Made by a program: the position numbers and the translations under genes | In this document: positions 49,573-58,280 of the stretch, piece by piece | Layout: each line of letters starts with the position of its first letter | How positions within the stretch are numbered: the first letter of the stretch is position 1 | Source of the DNA: Rathayibacter rathayi | Lineage (GTDB): Bacteria; Actinomycetota; Actinomycetes; Actinomycetales; Microbacteriaceae | Direction: 5' to 3' | Assembly (NCBI RefSeq): GCF_004011095.1 | Contig: NZ_CP028129.1 | Coordinates: forward strand, 1,984,001-2,048,000 | Length of the DNA: 64,000 nucleotides | Notes under the pieces: generated by a model | Database searches by the model: none | What the model saw: only the letters and a program-made list of their open reading frames with translations | What the model was told of the DNA's origin: nothing

Positions 49573-51408
49573 ATGAGCACCACCACCTCCCGGCGCGGCG
49601 GCCGACGACCCTCCCGCGACGACGGACCCCGCGCCTCCTTCTCGCAGCTTGTGCCCTACCTGCTCGAGCACCGCGGCATCCTCTCGGTCGTCGTCGTGCT
49701 GAGCCTGTTCGGAGCGGCGGCGAGCCTTGGCCAGCCTCTCCTCGTCGGCCAGGTCATTGCCCGCGTGCAGTCCGGGCTCGACCTCGGGCCGCTGGTCTGG
49801 GCGCTCGTCGGCCTGGTGATCGCCTCCGGGCTCATCTCGGGCTTCGCGCACTACCTGCTCCAGCGCACCGGCGAGGGGATCGTACTCTCGAGCCGCCGCC
49901 GACTCGTCGCGCGGCTCCTGCGCCTGCCGATCCGAGAGTTCGACGCCCGCCGCACCGGCGACCTCGTCTCGCGCGTCGGCTCCGACTCCACGCTCCTGCG
50001 GGCGGTACTGACTCAGGGGCTCGTCGACTCGATCGCCGGCTCGCTGGTCTTCGTCGGAGCGATCATCGCGATGGCGGTCATCGACTGGGTGCTGCTGCTG
50101 ATCATCGTGGTCGTGGTGGCGGTGGCCCTCGGGCTGGCGCTGACCCTCGGCCGTGGCATCCGCACGGCCAGCCGTAAGGCGCAGGAGAAGGTCGGCGACC
50201 TGGCCGCCGCCGTCGAGCGTGCGATCAGCGCGGTGCGGACGATCCGCGCAGCCGGAGCGACCGATCGCGAGATCGCGGTCGTCGACCAGCACGCCACCGA
50301 GGCCTACCGCCTGGGCGTCCGCGTCGCGCACATCTCGGCCCTCGTCGTGCCGGTCGCCGGGATCGCCCTGCAGGTCGCGTTCCTCGCCGTCCTCGGCGTC
50401 GGCGGGTACCGCGTCGCATCCGGAGCGATCGACGTCGCTCAGCTGGTCTCGTTCATCCTCTTCCTCTTCATGATGGTGATGCCGCTGGGCAACTTCATCG
50501 GCGCGATCACCTCGGTGAACTCGGCGCTGGGGGCCCTCGGCCGCATTCAGGAGATCATCGACCTGCCAATCGAGGGCGACGGCGACGCCGGCTCCGGCGG
50601 GTTCGGGGCAGGAGTCGCGGAGGAGGCGATCTCGTTCGAGAACGTGGTGTTCTCGTACGACGAGGGCGCTGTGCCTGCTGCGGAGGGCGCCGTGCCTGCT
50701 GCGGAGGGTACCGCGGAGCAGCGCGACCGGACGGTCCTGCGCGGAGTCTCCTTCACGGTGCCGCGCGGCAAGCGCACCGCACTGGTCGGCCCGTCTGGCG
50801 CCGGCAAGAGCACGATCCTGGCGCTGATCGAGCGCTTCTACGACCCGGAGGAAGGCGTCGTCCGCCTCGGCGGCATCGACATCACGGCCATTGATCGCGA
50901 CGCCCTGCGCGCGCAGATCGGCTACGTCGAGCAGGACGCTCCTGTTCTGGCCGGCACCATCCGCGAGAACCTTGTCCTCGGCCGCCCCGACGCCGACGAC
51001 GCCGAGTGCCTCCGCGTGCTCGAGGCCGTCAACCTGACCGATGTGCTCGAACGCAATCCGCTCGGCCTGCACGCACCCGTCGGCGAGAGCGGGGTGATGC
51101 TCTCGGGCGGCGAGCGCCAGCGCCTGGCGATCGGCCGCGCACTCCTGGCGGCCCCGCCGATCCTGCTCCTGGACGAGTCCACCTCGAGCCTGGACGGCCT
51201 CAACGAGCAACGGCTGCGCCTGGCGATCGACGCGGTCGCCGAGAACCGAACCCTGCTGGTGATCGCGCACCGCCTGTCGACGGTCGTCGACTCCGACCGC
51301 ATCGTCGTCCTGCGCAAGGGCGAGGTCGTCGGAGTCGGCACTCACTCCGAACTCGTCGAGTCCACGCCGCTCTACCGCGACCTCGCGAAGCACCAGCTCC
51401 TGGTCTGA
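49573..51408 (+). CDS. ABC exporter (fused membrane and ATPase domains)
   Basis: A 611-residue half-transporter of the MDR type. About six helices lie between residues 25 and 310, and the nucleotide-binding domain starts near 355: Walker A ALVGPSGAGKSTILALIE, signature VMLSGGERQRLAIGRALL, Walker B ILLLDESTSSLDG, then VIAHRLSTVVDSD. Between the halves a 21-base unit is duplicated (EGAVPAA twice). Likely a homodimeric lipid, peptide or drug exporter. CAGAAT lies 8 nt before the ATG and could be the -10 of a near-leaderless message. Confidence 0.92.
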   Translation: MSTTTSRRGGRRPSRDDGPRASFSQLVPYLLEHRGILSVVVVLSLFGAAASLGQPLLVGQVIARVQSGLDLGPLVWALVGLVIASGLISGFAHYLLQRTGEGIVLSSRRRLVARLLRLPIREFDARRTGDLVSRVGSDSTLLRAVLTQGLVDSIAGSLVFVGAIIAMAVIDWVLLLIIVVVVAVALGLALTLGRGIRTASRKAQEKVGDLAAAVERAISAVRTIRAAGATDREIAVVDQHATEAYRLGVRVAHISALVVPVAGIALQVAFLAVLGVGGYRVASGAIDVAQLVSFILFLFMMVMPLGNFIGAITSVNSALGALGRIQEIIDLPIEGDGDAGSGGFGAGVAEEAISFENVVFSYDEGAVPAAEGAVPAAEGTAEQRDRTVLRGVSFTVPRGKRTALVGPSGAGKSTILALIERFYDPEEGVVRLGGIDITAIDRDALRAQIGYVEQDAPVLAGTIRENLVLGRPDADDAECLRVLEAVNLTDVLERNPLGLHAPVGESGVMLSGGERQRLAIGRALLAAPPILLLDESTSSLDGLNEQRLRLAIDAVAENRTLLVIAHRLSTVVDSDRIVVLRKGEVVGVGTHSELVESTPLYRDLAKHQLLV

Positions 51409-51431
51409 CGCTCCGCTGCTCCCTCGGCGGC

Positions 51432-52175
51432 TCAGTGCGGCGGCAGCCGCAGCGCGCCGTCGAGCCGGATGATCTCGCCGTTGAGCATGGGGTTCTCGAT
51501 GACGTGCCGCACGAGCGCGGCGAACTCTTCCGGACGGCCAAGGCGGGCCGGATGGGGTGTGACGGAGCCGAGCGCCTCCCGCGCCTTCTCCGGCAGGCCG
51601 GCGAGCAGCGGCGTATCGAAGGTGCCCGGCGCGATCGACACCACGCGCACCAGGCGGGCGGCGAGCTCCCGCGCGAGCGGCAGCGTCAGCGCAGCCACAG
51701 CCCCCTTCGACGCGGCATAGGCCGCCTGCCCGATCTGCCCCTCGAAGGCAGCGACGGAGGCGGTCGTCACCAGGACACCGCGCTCGCCGTCGATCGGCTG
51801 CTGCTCGGCGATCGAGGCCGCCGCGAGCCGCAGAACGTTGAGGGTCCCCGTCACGTTCACGCGCAGCACCTGCTCGAACTCCTCCAGCGGCAGAGGCCCG
51901 TCCCGTCCGAGGAGCCGCCCCGGCGTGGCGATGCCGGCGCAGCTGACGGCGATCCGCAGCACCCCCGCCGCCTCGACGGCCCGCGCGAGCGCGTCGGAGT
52001 CGAGCACGTCTCCCGCGATCAGCCGGACCGACGCGGGCAGGCTCGCCGCCTCAACGGCCCGCGGCAGGTCGAACACCACGACCCTGGCCCCGGCGAGGGC
52101 AAGACCCGTCGCAGTCGCCGCCCCGAGTCCGGAGGCGCCGCCCGCGACCAACGCGGATGTCCCGTCCAGGCGCAC
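51432..52175 (-). CDS. Short-chain dehydrogenase/reductase (3-hydroxyacyl-CoA dehydrogenase type 2-like)
   Basis: 247 residues. The cofactor loop is LVAGGASGLGAATA, with DLPR determining NAD preference, VSCAGIATPGRL, TASVAAFEGQIGQAAYAASK carrying the Ser-Tyr-Lys residues, and SIAPGTFDTPLLAGLP. It most resembles HSD17B10-type SDRs of short-chain or branched-chain fatty acid oxidation. The GTG start is preceded by GGAGGG at 6 nt and follows the lipoprotein stop by 2 nt, so they are co-transcribed. Confidence 0.9.
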   Translation of the reverse strand: MRLDGTSALVAGGASGLGAATATGLALAGARVVVFDLPRAVEAASLPASVRLIAGDVLDSDALARAVEAAGVLRIAVSCAGIATPGRLLGRDGPLPLEEFEQVLRVNVTGTLNVLRLAAASIAEQQPIDGERGVLVTTASVAAFEGQIGQAAYAASKGAVAALTLPLARELAARLVRVVSIAPGTFDTPLLAGLPEKAREALGSVTPHPARLGRPEEFAALVRHVIENPMLNGEIIRLDGALRLPPH

Positions 52176-52177
52176 GA

Positions 52178-52639
52178 TCAGCCCTCCGCGGCTCGGGTCG
52201 GCTCGACCCCGGGCACCACGGCGGGCTCGCTTCCGGCTTCGCCTGCGCCGTCGCTCGTGGGCTCACCGGTCGGGTCGGTGCCCGGTCTGGGAGACGCGAG
52301 CGCCTGGGCCGAGCAGGTCGTCAGAGTCGAGTCGTAGGCGTCCCGGGCACGCTGCGCGGCGATCCGGTCCTGGTCGTCGCCGAGGGGGCTGGCGGCTGGC
52401 GGCCGCTCCCCCAGACCGTAACGGGCGAGGCAGTCGGCGATCAGACGGGCGATGCGTGCCCCGTCCTCCGGGTCGCTTGAACTTGTCGGCGTCGGTCCAG
52501 TGGTCGAGACGGTGCTCGGCGCCTGGACGGCACCGTCCGGCACATCGGCGGCGAGGCCCGTGCAGGCCGTGAGCCCCAGGGCGAGCCCGGCGGCAATGAG
52601 CAGCGCGACGCGCGGGCGGATCCTCGTACGCGGGAGCAT
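52178..52639 (-). CDS. Putative lipoprotein
   Basis: 153 residues: basic start MLPRTRIRPR, hydrophobic core VALLIAAGLALGLTACTGLA with lipobox LTAC, then a Ser/Thr/Pro-rich stretch and a small helical domain with two cysteines (IADCLARYGL, LTTCSAQAL). Both ends of the mature part are low-complexity. Unknown function, membrane-anchored outside the cell. The ATG at 52639 is chosen by the signal peptide; the longer frame upstream is proline-rich artefact. Confidence 0.75.
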   Translation of the reverse strand: MLPRTRIRPRVALLIAAGLALGLTACTGLAADVPDGAVQAPSTVSTTGPTPTSSSDPEDGARIARLIADCLARYGLGERPPAASPLGDDQDRIAAQRARDAYDSTLTTCSAQALASPRPGTDPTGEPTSDGAGEAGSEPAVVPGVEPTRAAEG

Positions 52640-52872
52640 GGACGACCTCGTTCGTGACCGGTGCGGTCGGGATGGGGGCGAAGGTGCGGGCGAAGGTGGT
52701 GGCGGGACTGCGGAGGGGCCTGAGGCCGAGAACGCCGCGGGAACGACGGGTGGCGCTGCGGTCGACAGAGTGGTCGGGAGTGCGGCCACGGTAGCGCAGG
52801 GACCGAGCGTCGTCAGGTGCGGGCGCGCTCTCACAGCGAGTGTCACCCCCAACGGGGCACAGTGTCTCTGTT
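52640..52872. other. Upstream region of the lipoprotein gene, no further gene seen
   Basis: A G-rich spacer between the RNA methyltransferase stop and the lipoprotein start. It must hold the lipoprotein promoter, and I could not identify a convincing element. Confidence 0.5.
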
Positions 52873-53676
52873 CTAGGCGGGATCCGCGAGCGCCCACATC
52901 GCGACGGCAGAGGCCGCCGCGACGTTGAGCGAGTCGATCCCGTGACTCATCGGGATCTGCACAGCGACGTCGGCCGCGGCGAGCGCCTGAGCGGTGAGCC
53001 CCCGAGCCTCGGTGCCGAGCACCAGGGCTACCCGCTCCGGGGCACGGCCGGCGAACTCCCGCAGCGGCACAGCCTCCGGTGTCAGCGCCATCGCCGCGAT
53101 CGTGAAGCCCGCCCCGTGCAGGAGCCGCTGCGTCGACTCCCAGTCACCGACGCGAGTCCACGGAATCTGGAGCACCGTGCCCATGCTGACCCGGATCGCG
53201 CGGCGATAGAAGGGATCGGAGCAGCGCGCCGTGACGAGCACAGCGTCCGCTCCGATCGCCCCGACCGATCGGAAGATCGCGCCGACGTTGGTCGGATCGA
53301 CCACGTCCTCGAGCACGACGACGCGTCGGGCGTCGGCGAGCAGCTCGGCCGGATCGGGCAGCACGGGCCGGTCCACGGCCGCGATCAACCCGCGGTGCAG
53401 GGTGTACCCGGTGAGCTCGGCCAGCAGCTCGCCCGGCCCGGTGAAGACGGGCACATCGAACGCTCCGACCAGCCGCTCCGCTTCCGGAACCGACCCGCCG
53501 AGAGCGAGCACCGACCGCGGCCGATGGCCGACAGCGAGAGCGCGCTCCAGCACGAGCGCCGACTCCGCGATGTAGAGCCCGTGCGGCCCGCGGGCGTTCT
53601 TCAGCGCCACGTCCGTGGCGTGCGCGTAGTCGCGCAGGCGCGGGTCCGTGAGCGCCGTGATCTCGATCCGCTTCAC
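52873..53676 (-). CDS. TrmH/SpoU-family RNA 2'-O-methyltransferase
   Basis: 267 residues. The SPOUT knot motifs are present: DPTNVGAIFRSVGAIGADAV, LVLGTEARGL and IPMSHGIDSLNVAAASAVAM. An N-terminal substrate-binding domain (FIAES-like YIAESALVLERAL) precedes it. It methylates ribose 2'-OH in rRNA or tRNA using SAM; the target cannot be inferred. GTG start by homology, 4 nt after the succinate-semialdehyde dehydrogenase stop. Confidence 0.93.
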   Translation of the reverse strand: MKRIEITALTDPRLRDYAHATDVALKNARGPHGLYIAESALVLERALAVGHRPRSVLALGGSVPEAERLVGAFDVPVFTGPGELLAELTGYTLHRGLIAAVDRPVLPDPAELLADARRVVVLEDVVDPTNVGAIFRSVGAIGADAVLVTARCSDPFYRRAIRVSMGTVLQIPWTRVGDWESTQRLLHGAGFTIAAMALTPEAVPLREFAGRAPERVALVLGTEARGLTAQALAAADVAVQIPMSHGIDSLNVAAASAVAMWALADPA

Positions 53677-53680
53677 AGGA

Positions 53681-55168
53681 TCAGGCGAACGGATCGGGGG
53701 TGAGCGTGTACTTGGTGCTGAGGTACTCGTGGATCCCCTCGAGCCCGCCCTCACGGCCGAGGCCCGACTGCTTCACCCCGCCGAAGGGCGCCGCCGCATT
53801 GGAGACGACGCCGACGTTGAGGCCCATCATCCCGGTGGCGATCCGCTCGATCATCCGCTGACCGCGGGCGAGATCGCCGGTGAAGACGTATGAGACGAGT
53901 CCGTACTCGGTGTCGTTCGCGAGCGCCACCGCTTCGTCCTCATCACTGAACGGCACGATAGCGAGGACCGGTCCGAAGATCTCGGTGCGGAGAATCTCAC
54001 TCCCCCGGTCGACCCCGGTGAGGACGGTCGGCTCGTAGAAATGGCCGGGCCCGTCGAGGCGGCTGCCTCCTGTGCGCAGGCTCGCACCGCGCGCCACCGC
54101 GTCGGCCACAAGGGAGGTCGCCTTCTCGACGGCGCGCTCATCGATCAGCGGACCGATGGTCACTCCGTCCTCGGTGCCGCGGCCGACCCGCAGCTCGTTC
54201 ACGCGCTCGGTGACCCGCGCGGCGAACTCCTCGGCGATCGACTCGTGCACGAAGAAACGGTTCGCGGCTGTGCAGGCTTGGCCGATATTGCGGAACTTGG
54301 CGAGCATGGCGCCCTCGACCGCTCGATCGAGATCGGCGTCCTCGAACACGACGAAGGGCGCGTTGCCGCCGAGCTCCATCGACGTCCGCAGCACGTTCTC
54401 GGACGCCTGCTGCAACAGCGTCCTCCCGACCGGTGTGGAGCCGGTGAAGGAGAGCTTGCGGAGGCGAGGGTCCGCGAGGATCGGAGCCGAGACGGCCGCG
54501 GCCGACGAGGTGGTGATCACGTTCAGCACGCCGGCGGGCAGCCCCGCCTCGGCCAGCAGGGCCGCGAAGGCGAGGGTGGTCAGCGGAGTGAGTTCGGCCG
54601 GCTTCACGACCACCGTGCAACCCGCCGCGAGAGCCGGGGCGATCTTCCTGGTCGCCATCGCGAGGGGGAAGTTCCACGGCGTGATCAGGTAGCAGGGGCC
54701 GACCGGGTGCTGCGAGACGATCATCCGGCCGCTGCCCTCGGGCGAGACGCCGTAGCGGCCCGCGATGCGCACCGCCTCCTCACTGAACCAGCGGAGGAAC
54801 TCGCCGCCGTAGACGACCTCACCCCGCGCCTCCGCCACCGGCTTGCCCATCTCGAGCGCCATCAGGAGCGCGAACTCCTCGGTGCGCTCCTGCAGCAGGT
54901 CGTAGGCTCGCCGCAGGATCTCACCGCGCTTCCTCGGTGCGGTCGCCGCCCACGCGGGCCCGGCCGCGACCGCGGCGTCGAGCGCACGGACCCCGTCCTC
55001 CGGGGTCGCATCGGCGATCGAGACGAGGACCGCCCCGGTCGCCGGGTCCTCGACCTCGAGCGAACCACCGCCGGACGCTTCCACCCACTCACCACCGATC
55101 AGCAGCTGCGTGGGACTGTGCGCGAGCAGGGCGGTCTCGGCGACGCTGGCGGCGACGGAATCAGTCAC
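53681..55168 (-). CDS. gabD: NAD(P)-dependent succinate-semialdehyde dehydrogenase
   Basis: A 495-residue aldehyde dehydrogenase. It shows PWNFPLAMATRKIAPALAAG, LSFTGSTPVGRTLLQQ, catalytic Glu in SMELGGNAPFVVF, catalytic Cys in GQACTAANRF, and late EIFGPVLAIVPF and GGVKQSGLGREGG. It best fits SSADH (GABA/4-aminobutyrate catabolism), although related ALDH families share the motifs. The GTG start is chosen because AAAGGAG lies 9 nt upstream and homology begins soon after; the frame stays open further upstream without support. Confidence 0.9.
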   Translation of the reverse strand: MTDSVAASVAETALLAHSPTQLLIGGEWVEASGGGSLEVEDPATGAVLVSIADATPEDGVRALDAAVAAGPAWAATAPRKRGEILRRAYDLLQERTEEFALLMALEMGKPVAEARGEVVYGGEFLRWFSEEAVRIAGRYGVSPEGSGRMIVSQHPVGPCYLITPWNFPLAMATRKIAPALAAGCTVVVKPAELTPLTTLAFAALLAEAGLPAGVLNVITTSSAAAVSAPILADPRLRKLSFTGSTPVGRTLLQQASENVLRTSMELGGNAPFVVFEDADLDRAVEGAMLAKFRNIGQACTAANRFFVHESIAEEFAARVTERVNELRVGRGTEDGVTIGPLIDERAVEKATSLVADAVARGASLRTGGSRLDGPGHFYEPTVLTGVDRGSEILRTEIFGPVLAIVPFSDEDEAVALANDTEYGLVSYVFTGDLARGQRMIERIATGMMGLNVGVVSNAAAPFGGVKQSGLGREGGLEGIHEYLSTKYTLTPDPFA

Positions 55169-55322
55169 GGGAGAGACTCCTTTCTTCGGATCGAAGCGCG
55201 GAGGCCGCGCGGGGAGGAACTTTCCGTCCTCCCAGTGTAGGACGGGCCGTTCCGCCGCGAGCGAGGTCGGGGCCCATCGTGAGAACTTCCGCGCCGCCGA
55301 GCCCTGTGGAGGGAGATCTCCC

Positions 55323-55898
55323 TCAGCGTGAGCGCTCGATGCGGACCCCCGCGTCCGCCAGCTCGCGCAGCGCCGCCGCACTCGCCTCCTCCGAGACGCC
55401 CGCAACCAGGTCGCTCAACACCCGGACCCCGAGTCCCGCCCGGCGTGCATCCAGTGCCGACGCGCGAACGCAGTGATCCGTCGCGAGTCCCACGACGTCG
55501 AGCTCCGTGACGCCCCGGTCGGCGAGCACGGCGCCCAGCGCTGCCCCCTCCTGCGTCGCGCCCTCGAACGCGGAGTAGGAGGGACGGCCCTGGCCCTTGA
55601 GGATCTGCACGTCGATGTGCGCCGTGTCCAGGCCCGGGTGGAACTGCGCCCCCGTCGTGCCTGCGACGCAGTGCGCGGGCCAGGTGTCGACGAAGTCCGG
55701 CTCCGTCGCGAAGTGGCCACCGTTGTCGGAGTGGCCCTCGTGCCAGTCCCGCGAGGCGAACACCGCGGCGTAGCGGTCCCGATGCGCCGCGAGGTAAGCG
55801 GTCACGCCCTCCGCGACAGCCGTGCCGCCGGCGACGGCGAGCGCACCGCCCTCGGTGAAGTCGTTCTGCACATCGACGATGAGGAGTGCGGTGGTCAT
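55323..55898 (-). CDS. pncA: Nicotinamidase
   Basis: 191 residues of the isochorismatase-like fold. The triad Asp in LLIVDVQNDFTEGG, Lys in ILKGQGRPSYSAFEG and Cys in GLATDHCVRASALDA is intact. The metal ligands are also visible in DWHEGHSDN. It hydrolyses nicotinamide to nicotinate in NAD salvage and would also activate pyrazinamide. Monocistronic in appearance. Confidence 0.95.
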   Translation of the reverse strand: MTTALLIVDVQNDFTEGGALAVAGGTAVAEGVTAYLAAHRDRYAAVFASRDWHEGHSDNGGHFATEPDFVDTWPAHCVAGTTGAQFHPGLDTAHIDVQILKGQGRPSYSAFEGATQEGAALGAVLADRGVTELDVVGLATDHCVRASALDARRAGLGVRVLSDLVAGVSEEASAAALRELADAGVRIERSR

Positions 55899-55944
55899 CG
55901 TGGTCCTTCCGGGACGAGGAGGTGGCGGTCGAGGGCGCTTCGGA

Positions 55945-57354
55945 TCACGAGCCCGACAGCGCCGCACCGCAGCGGTAGACGCCGGTGACCAGGGTGTCGA
56001 TCGCCGTCTTGGCCGAGTCGGTGACCTCGCCGAGAGCGTAGACCGCGAAGGTCAGCTCGGTGCCGTCCGCCGCGGTGATCACGCCGGCGAGTGTGTAGCC
56101 GGTGTCAATCCAGCCGGTCTTCGCGCGCACCGCCCCGTCGGCGGCGGTGTTGTCACCGGCGAAGCGGTCGGAGTAGGAGAGCGACCCCGTCCGGCCGGAC
56201 ACCGGCAGACCGTCGAGGAGGACACCCAACTGCCCCTCGCGAGCCTGCACCCTGCGCAGCAGCTCGGTGAAGAACGCCGGGGCGACCGCGTTGTCGTCGC
56301 TGAGACCGGAGCCGTCGACGATCGTGATGCCGGACGTGTCGACTCCGTAACCCGCGAGCCCCTGCAGCACACCGGCCTGCTCCGCGCCGAAATCGCTGCC
56401 CGCGCCCGTGCGGATCGCGACGAGCCGCGCGAGCATCTCGGCGACCGCATTGTCAGACACCAGCAGCATCTGCTGGATCAGGGTGCCGACCGGGGCCGAC
56501 TCGACTGTCCCCAGCACGGCGGCGCCGGCGGGCGCGGTGCCGGTCGAGATCGCGGGCGCACCGTTCAGCTCGTCGGCGAACGCCTGGCCCGCGCGGCCGA
56601 CCGGATCGTCGCCGCGCTCGGAGGTGGAGGCCGCCGGATCCTCGCGGTCACCGTCCACCTGGAGCGCCGTGATCTCCGGCATGTAGCCGTCGACCTGCTC
56701 CTTGCGGTTCCAGCTGGGCTGCCACGTCTCACCCGAGTAGAGGGAGGAGTCGAGCACGAGCGACGTGATCGACGTGCCGGCCGTCACAGGGTCGGCTTCC
56801 CAGGCGTTCTCGACCTGAGCAGCGAGGTCGTCGAGGTGCGCTGCCCCCGGGTAGGTCGACTCCTGCCCGGTCGGCAACCGAGTCAGGGTCAGGTCGCCAC
56901 CGCCGACGAGGACGACGCTCCCCGGGGCGCTCCCCCGCACCACCGTGGTGGCAAGACGCGCGTCCGGCCCGAGCACGGCGAGAGCCGATGCTGCCGTGAG
57001 GATCTTGAGGGCGGAGGCGGTACGGGACGCCGTCGTGCCCCCACGATCGAAGAGGACCTCGCCCGTCGCCGCGTCGACCACGCGCGCCTGCATCGAGCCC
57101 AGACGCGGATCGGCCGCGAGCCCCGCGACGGAGCAGGTGCGCAGCGCCTCACCCTCTCCGGCGGCGCTGGGCCGTGCCCTGGCGGTCGGAGTCGGAGTAG
57201 CGGTTCGAGCCGCAGCCACGGCCACGACCGGCGCGTCCGGCTCCGCGGCCCCACCCACTGCCGTACCGGCCCCGAAGGCACCGATAGCCAGCACGGCGGC
57301 GACGAGGAGGGCGGCGATCGCGAGGGTGCGGCGGCGAGGCGGAGTGGCGGTCAT
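55945..57354 (-). CDS. dacB: D-alanyl-D-alanine carboxypeptidase/endopeptidase (PBP4-type, S13)
   Basis: 469 residues. N-terminal membrane anchor or signal (RRRTLAIAALLVAAVLAIGA) then a Pro/Thr-rich spacer. The catalytic motifs are SALK (SxxK) near residue 120, SDN in VSDNAVAEMLARL, and KTG in RAKTGWIDTGYTLAG. It trims or cuts peptidoglycan cross-links at the membrane outer face. Start ATG is supported by TAGCCT 7 nt upstream. Confidence 0.92.
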   Translation of the reverse strand: MTATPPRRRTLAIAALLVAAVLAIGAFGAGTAVGGAAEPDAPVVAVAAARTATPTPTARARPSAAGEGEALRTCSVAGLAADPRLGSMQARVVDAATGEVLFDRGGTTASRTASALKILTAASALAVLGPDARLATTVVRGSAPGSVVLVGGGDLTLTRLPTGQESTYPGAAHLDDLAAQVENAWEADPVTAGTSITSLVLDSSLYSGETWQPSWNRKEQVDGYMPEITALQVDGDREDPAASTSERGDDPVGRAGQAFADELNGAPAISTGTAPAGAAVLGTVESAPVGTLIQQMLLVSDNAVAEMLARLVAIRTGAGSDFGAEQAGVLQGLAGYGVDTSGITIVDGSGLSDDNAVAPAFFTELLRRVQAREGQLGVLLDGLPVSGRTGSLSYSDRFAGDNTAADGAVRAKTGWIDTGYTLAGVITAADGTELTFAVYALGEVTDSAKTAIDTLVTGVYRCGAALSGS

Positions 57355-57361
57355 TCGCACC

Positions 57362-57367
57362 AGGCTA
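57362..57367 (-). promoter_or_regulatory. Putative -10 element (TAGCCT) for dacB
   Basis: Minus-strand TAGCCT 7 nt before the ATG, same sequence and spacing as for tatD. Confidence 0.5.
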
Positions 57368-57462
57368 ACCGGCCCGGTTCGATGCGGCCCGGTTCGAGGC
57401 GAACGTGGCGTCGCGGCACTGGCGGGACGGAGCCCCGAGGAAGTGGAGCCGCCCGGAAGTGG

Positions 57463-57535
57463 AGCCGCCTGTGGGAATCGAACCCACGACCTTCTCATTA
57501 CGAGTGAGACGCTCTGCCGACTGAGCTAAGGCGGC
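57463..57535 (-). tRNA. tRNA-Thr (anticodon CGU)
   Basis: On the minus strand the cloverleaf closes: acceptor GCCGCCT/AGGCGGC, D-arm with TAGCTCAGTCGGCAGAGC, anticodon arm TCTCACTCGTAATGAGA with CGT, and T-arm GTGGGTTCGATTCCCAC. CCA is genomically encoded (57460-57462). The CCA end plus acceptor bases is duplicated in direct orientation just outside the gene (ggaagtggagccgcc at about 57440 and 57456). Confidence 0.96.
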
Positions 57536-57659
57536 GTGCACGCGGGGCCGGAGCCTCGGACACGGTTACCGAGCATACCCTGCTCACGCGCCCGGAAGTG
57601 AATCGGGCCGCGGCCCCGCTGGGCGGCGCTCGGAACGCGCCGAGACCGCCGTGCCCCGG

Positions 57660-58280
57660 TCAGGTGAGCGCGCCGCGCAGCTCCTCGAACGATCGGGCGA
57701 TCCGGCCGGGCAGCGCCTCCCTACCGTCGTGATCGACCCAGGCCGCCCAGGCGTGGCGCACCGCGGCGAGACCGAGGAGGGTCAGCATCCGCGCCCGGCT
57801 GCGCACGCGCTCCGCGTCGTCGCCCTGACAGCCGAGGCGCTCGGCGACCAGTCCCTCGATCGCGAGCTCGAACTCGCGCATCCCGGCGATCTTGAGCCCC
57901 ACGAGGTGCGGATGCTCGCGGAAGAGTGCGCGCCGGAGGACATGCAGCTCCCGGTCGTCCTCGAGCGGCTCCTCCATCGCCGCGACGAAGACGACCTGGA
58001 GATCCTCGAGCACCGTACCCCGACCGGAGACGAAGGCGTCCGCGGTCTCGTCGGCGATCACGGGGAGACCGCCGACCAGTGCGTCCTCCTTCGAGGCGAA
58101 GTAGTTGAAGAAGGTGCGTGTGGAGACGTCGACGGCACGCGCGATGTCCTCGATCGTCACGCGCTCGGGGCCGCGCTCGCTCGCGAGGCGCAGGACCGCG
58201 ATCTCGATCGCCCGACGCGTGGCGCGGCGCTTGCGCTCGCGGAGTCCGGGTTGCTGAGTGCACTCCTGCTCGGTCAGCAC
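57660..58280 (-). CDS. TetR-family transcriptional regulator
   Basis: 206 residues. The DNA-binding domain is at residues 20-70: RATRRAIEIAVLRLASERG, VTIEDIARAVDVSTRTFFNY, FASKEDALVG. The rest is an all-helical ligand-binding domain without recognised family. GTG start; its first codons overlap the end of the hydrolase gene by 7 nt, making it the last gene of the topA operon segment. It may autoregulate or control the upstream lipoprotein hydrolase (inference). Confidence 0.92.
   Translation of the reverse strand: MLTEQECTQQPGLRERKRRATRRAIEIAVLRLASERGPERVTIEDIARAVDVSTRTFFNYFASKEDALVGGLPVIADETADAFVSGRGTVLEDLQVVFVAAMEEPLEDDRELHVLRRALFREHPHLVGLKIAGMREFELAIEGLVAERLGCQGDDAERVRSRARMLTLLGLAAVRHAWAAWVDHDGREALPGRIARSFEELRGALT

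Noticed and set aside
47986..51393. 1135-codon minus-strand open frame
   Set aside because: Antisense to the MHS transporter and the ABC exporter; Asp/Arg/Glu-rich composition typical of a high-GC shadow frame.
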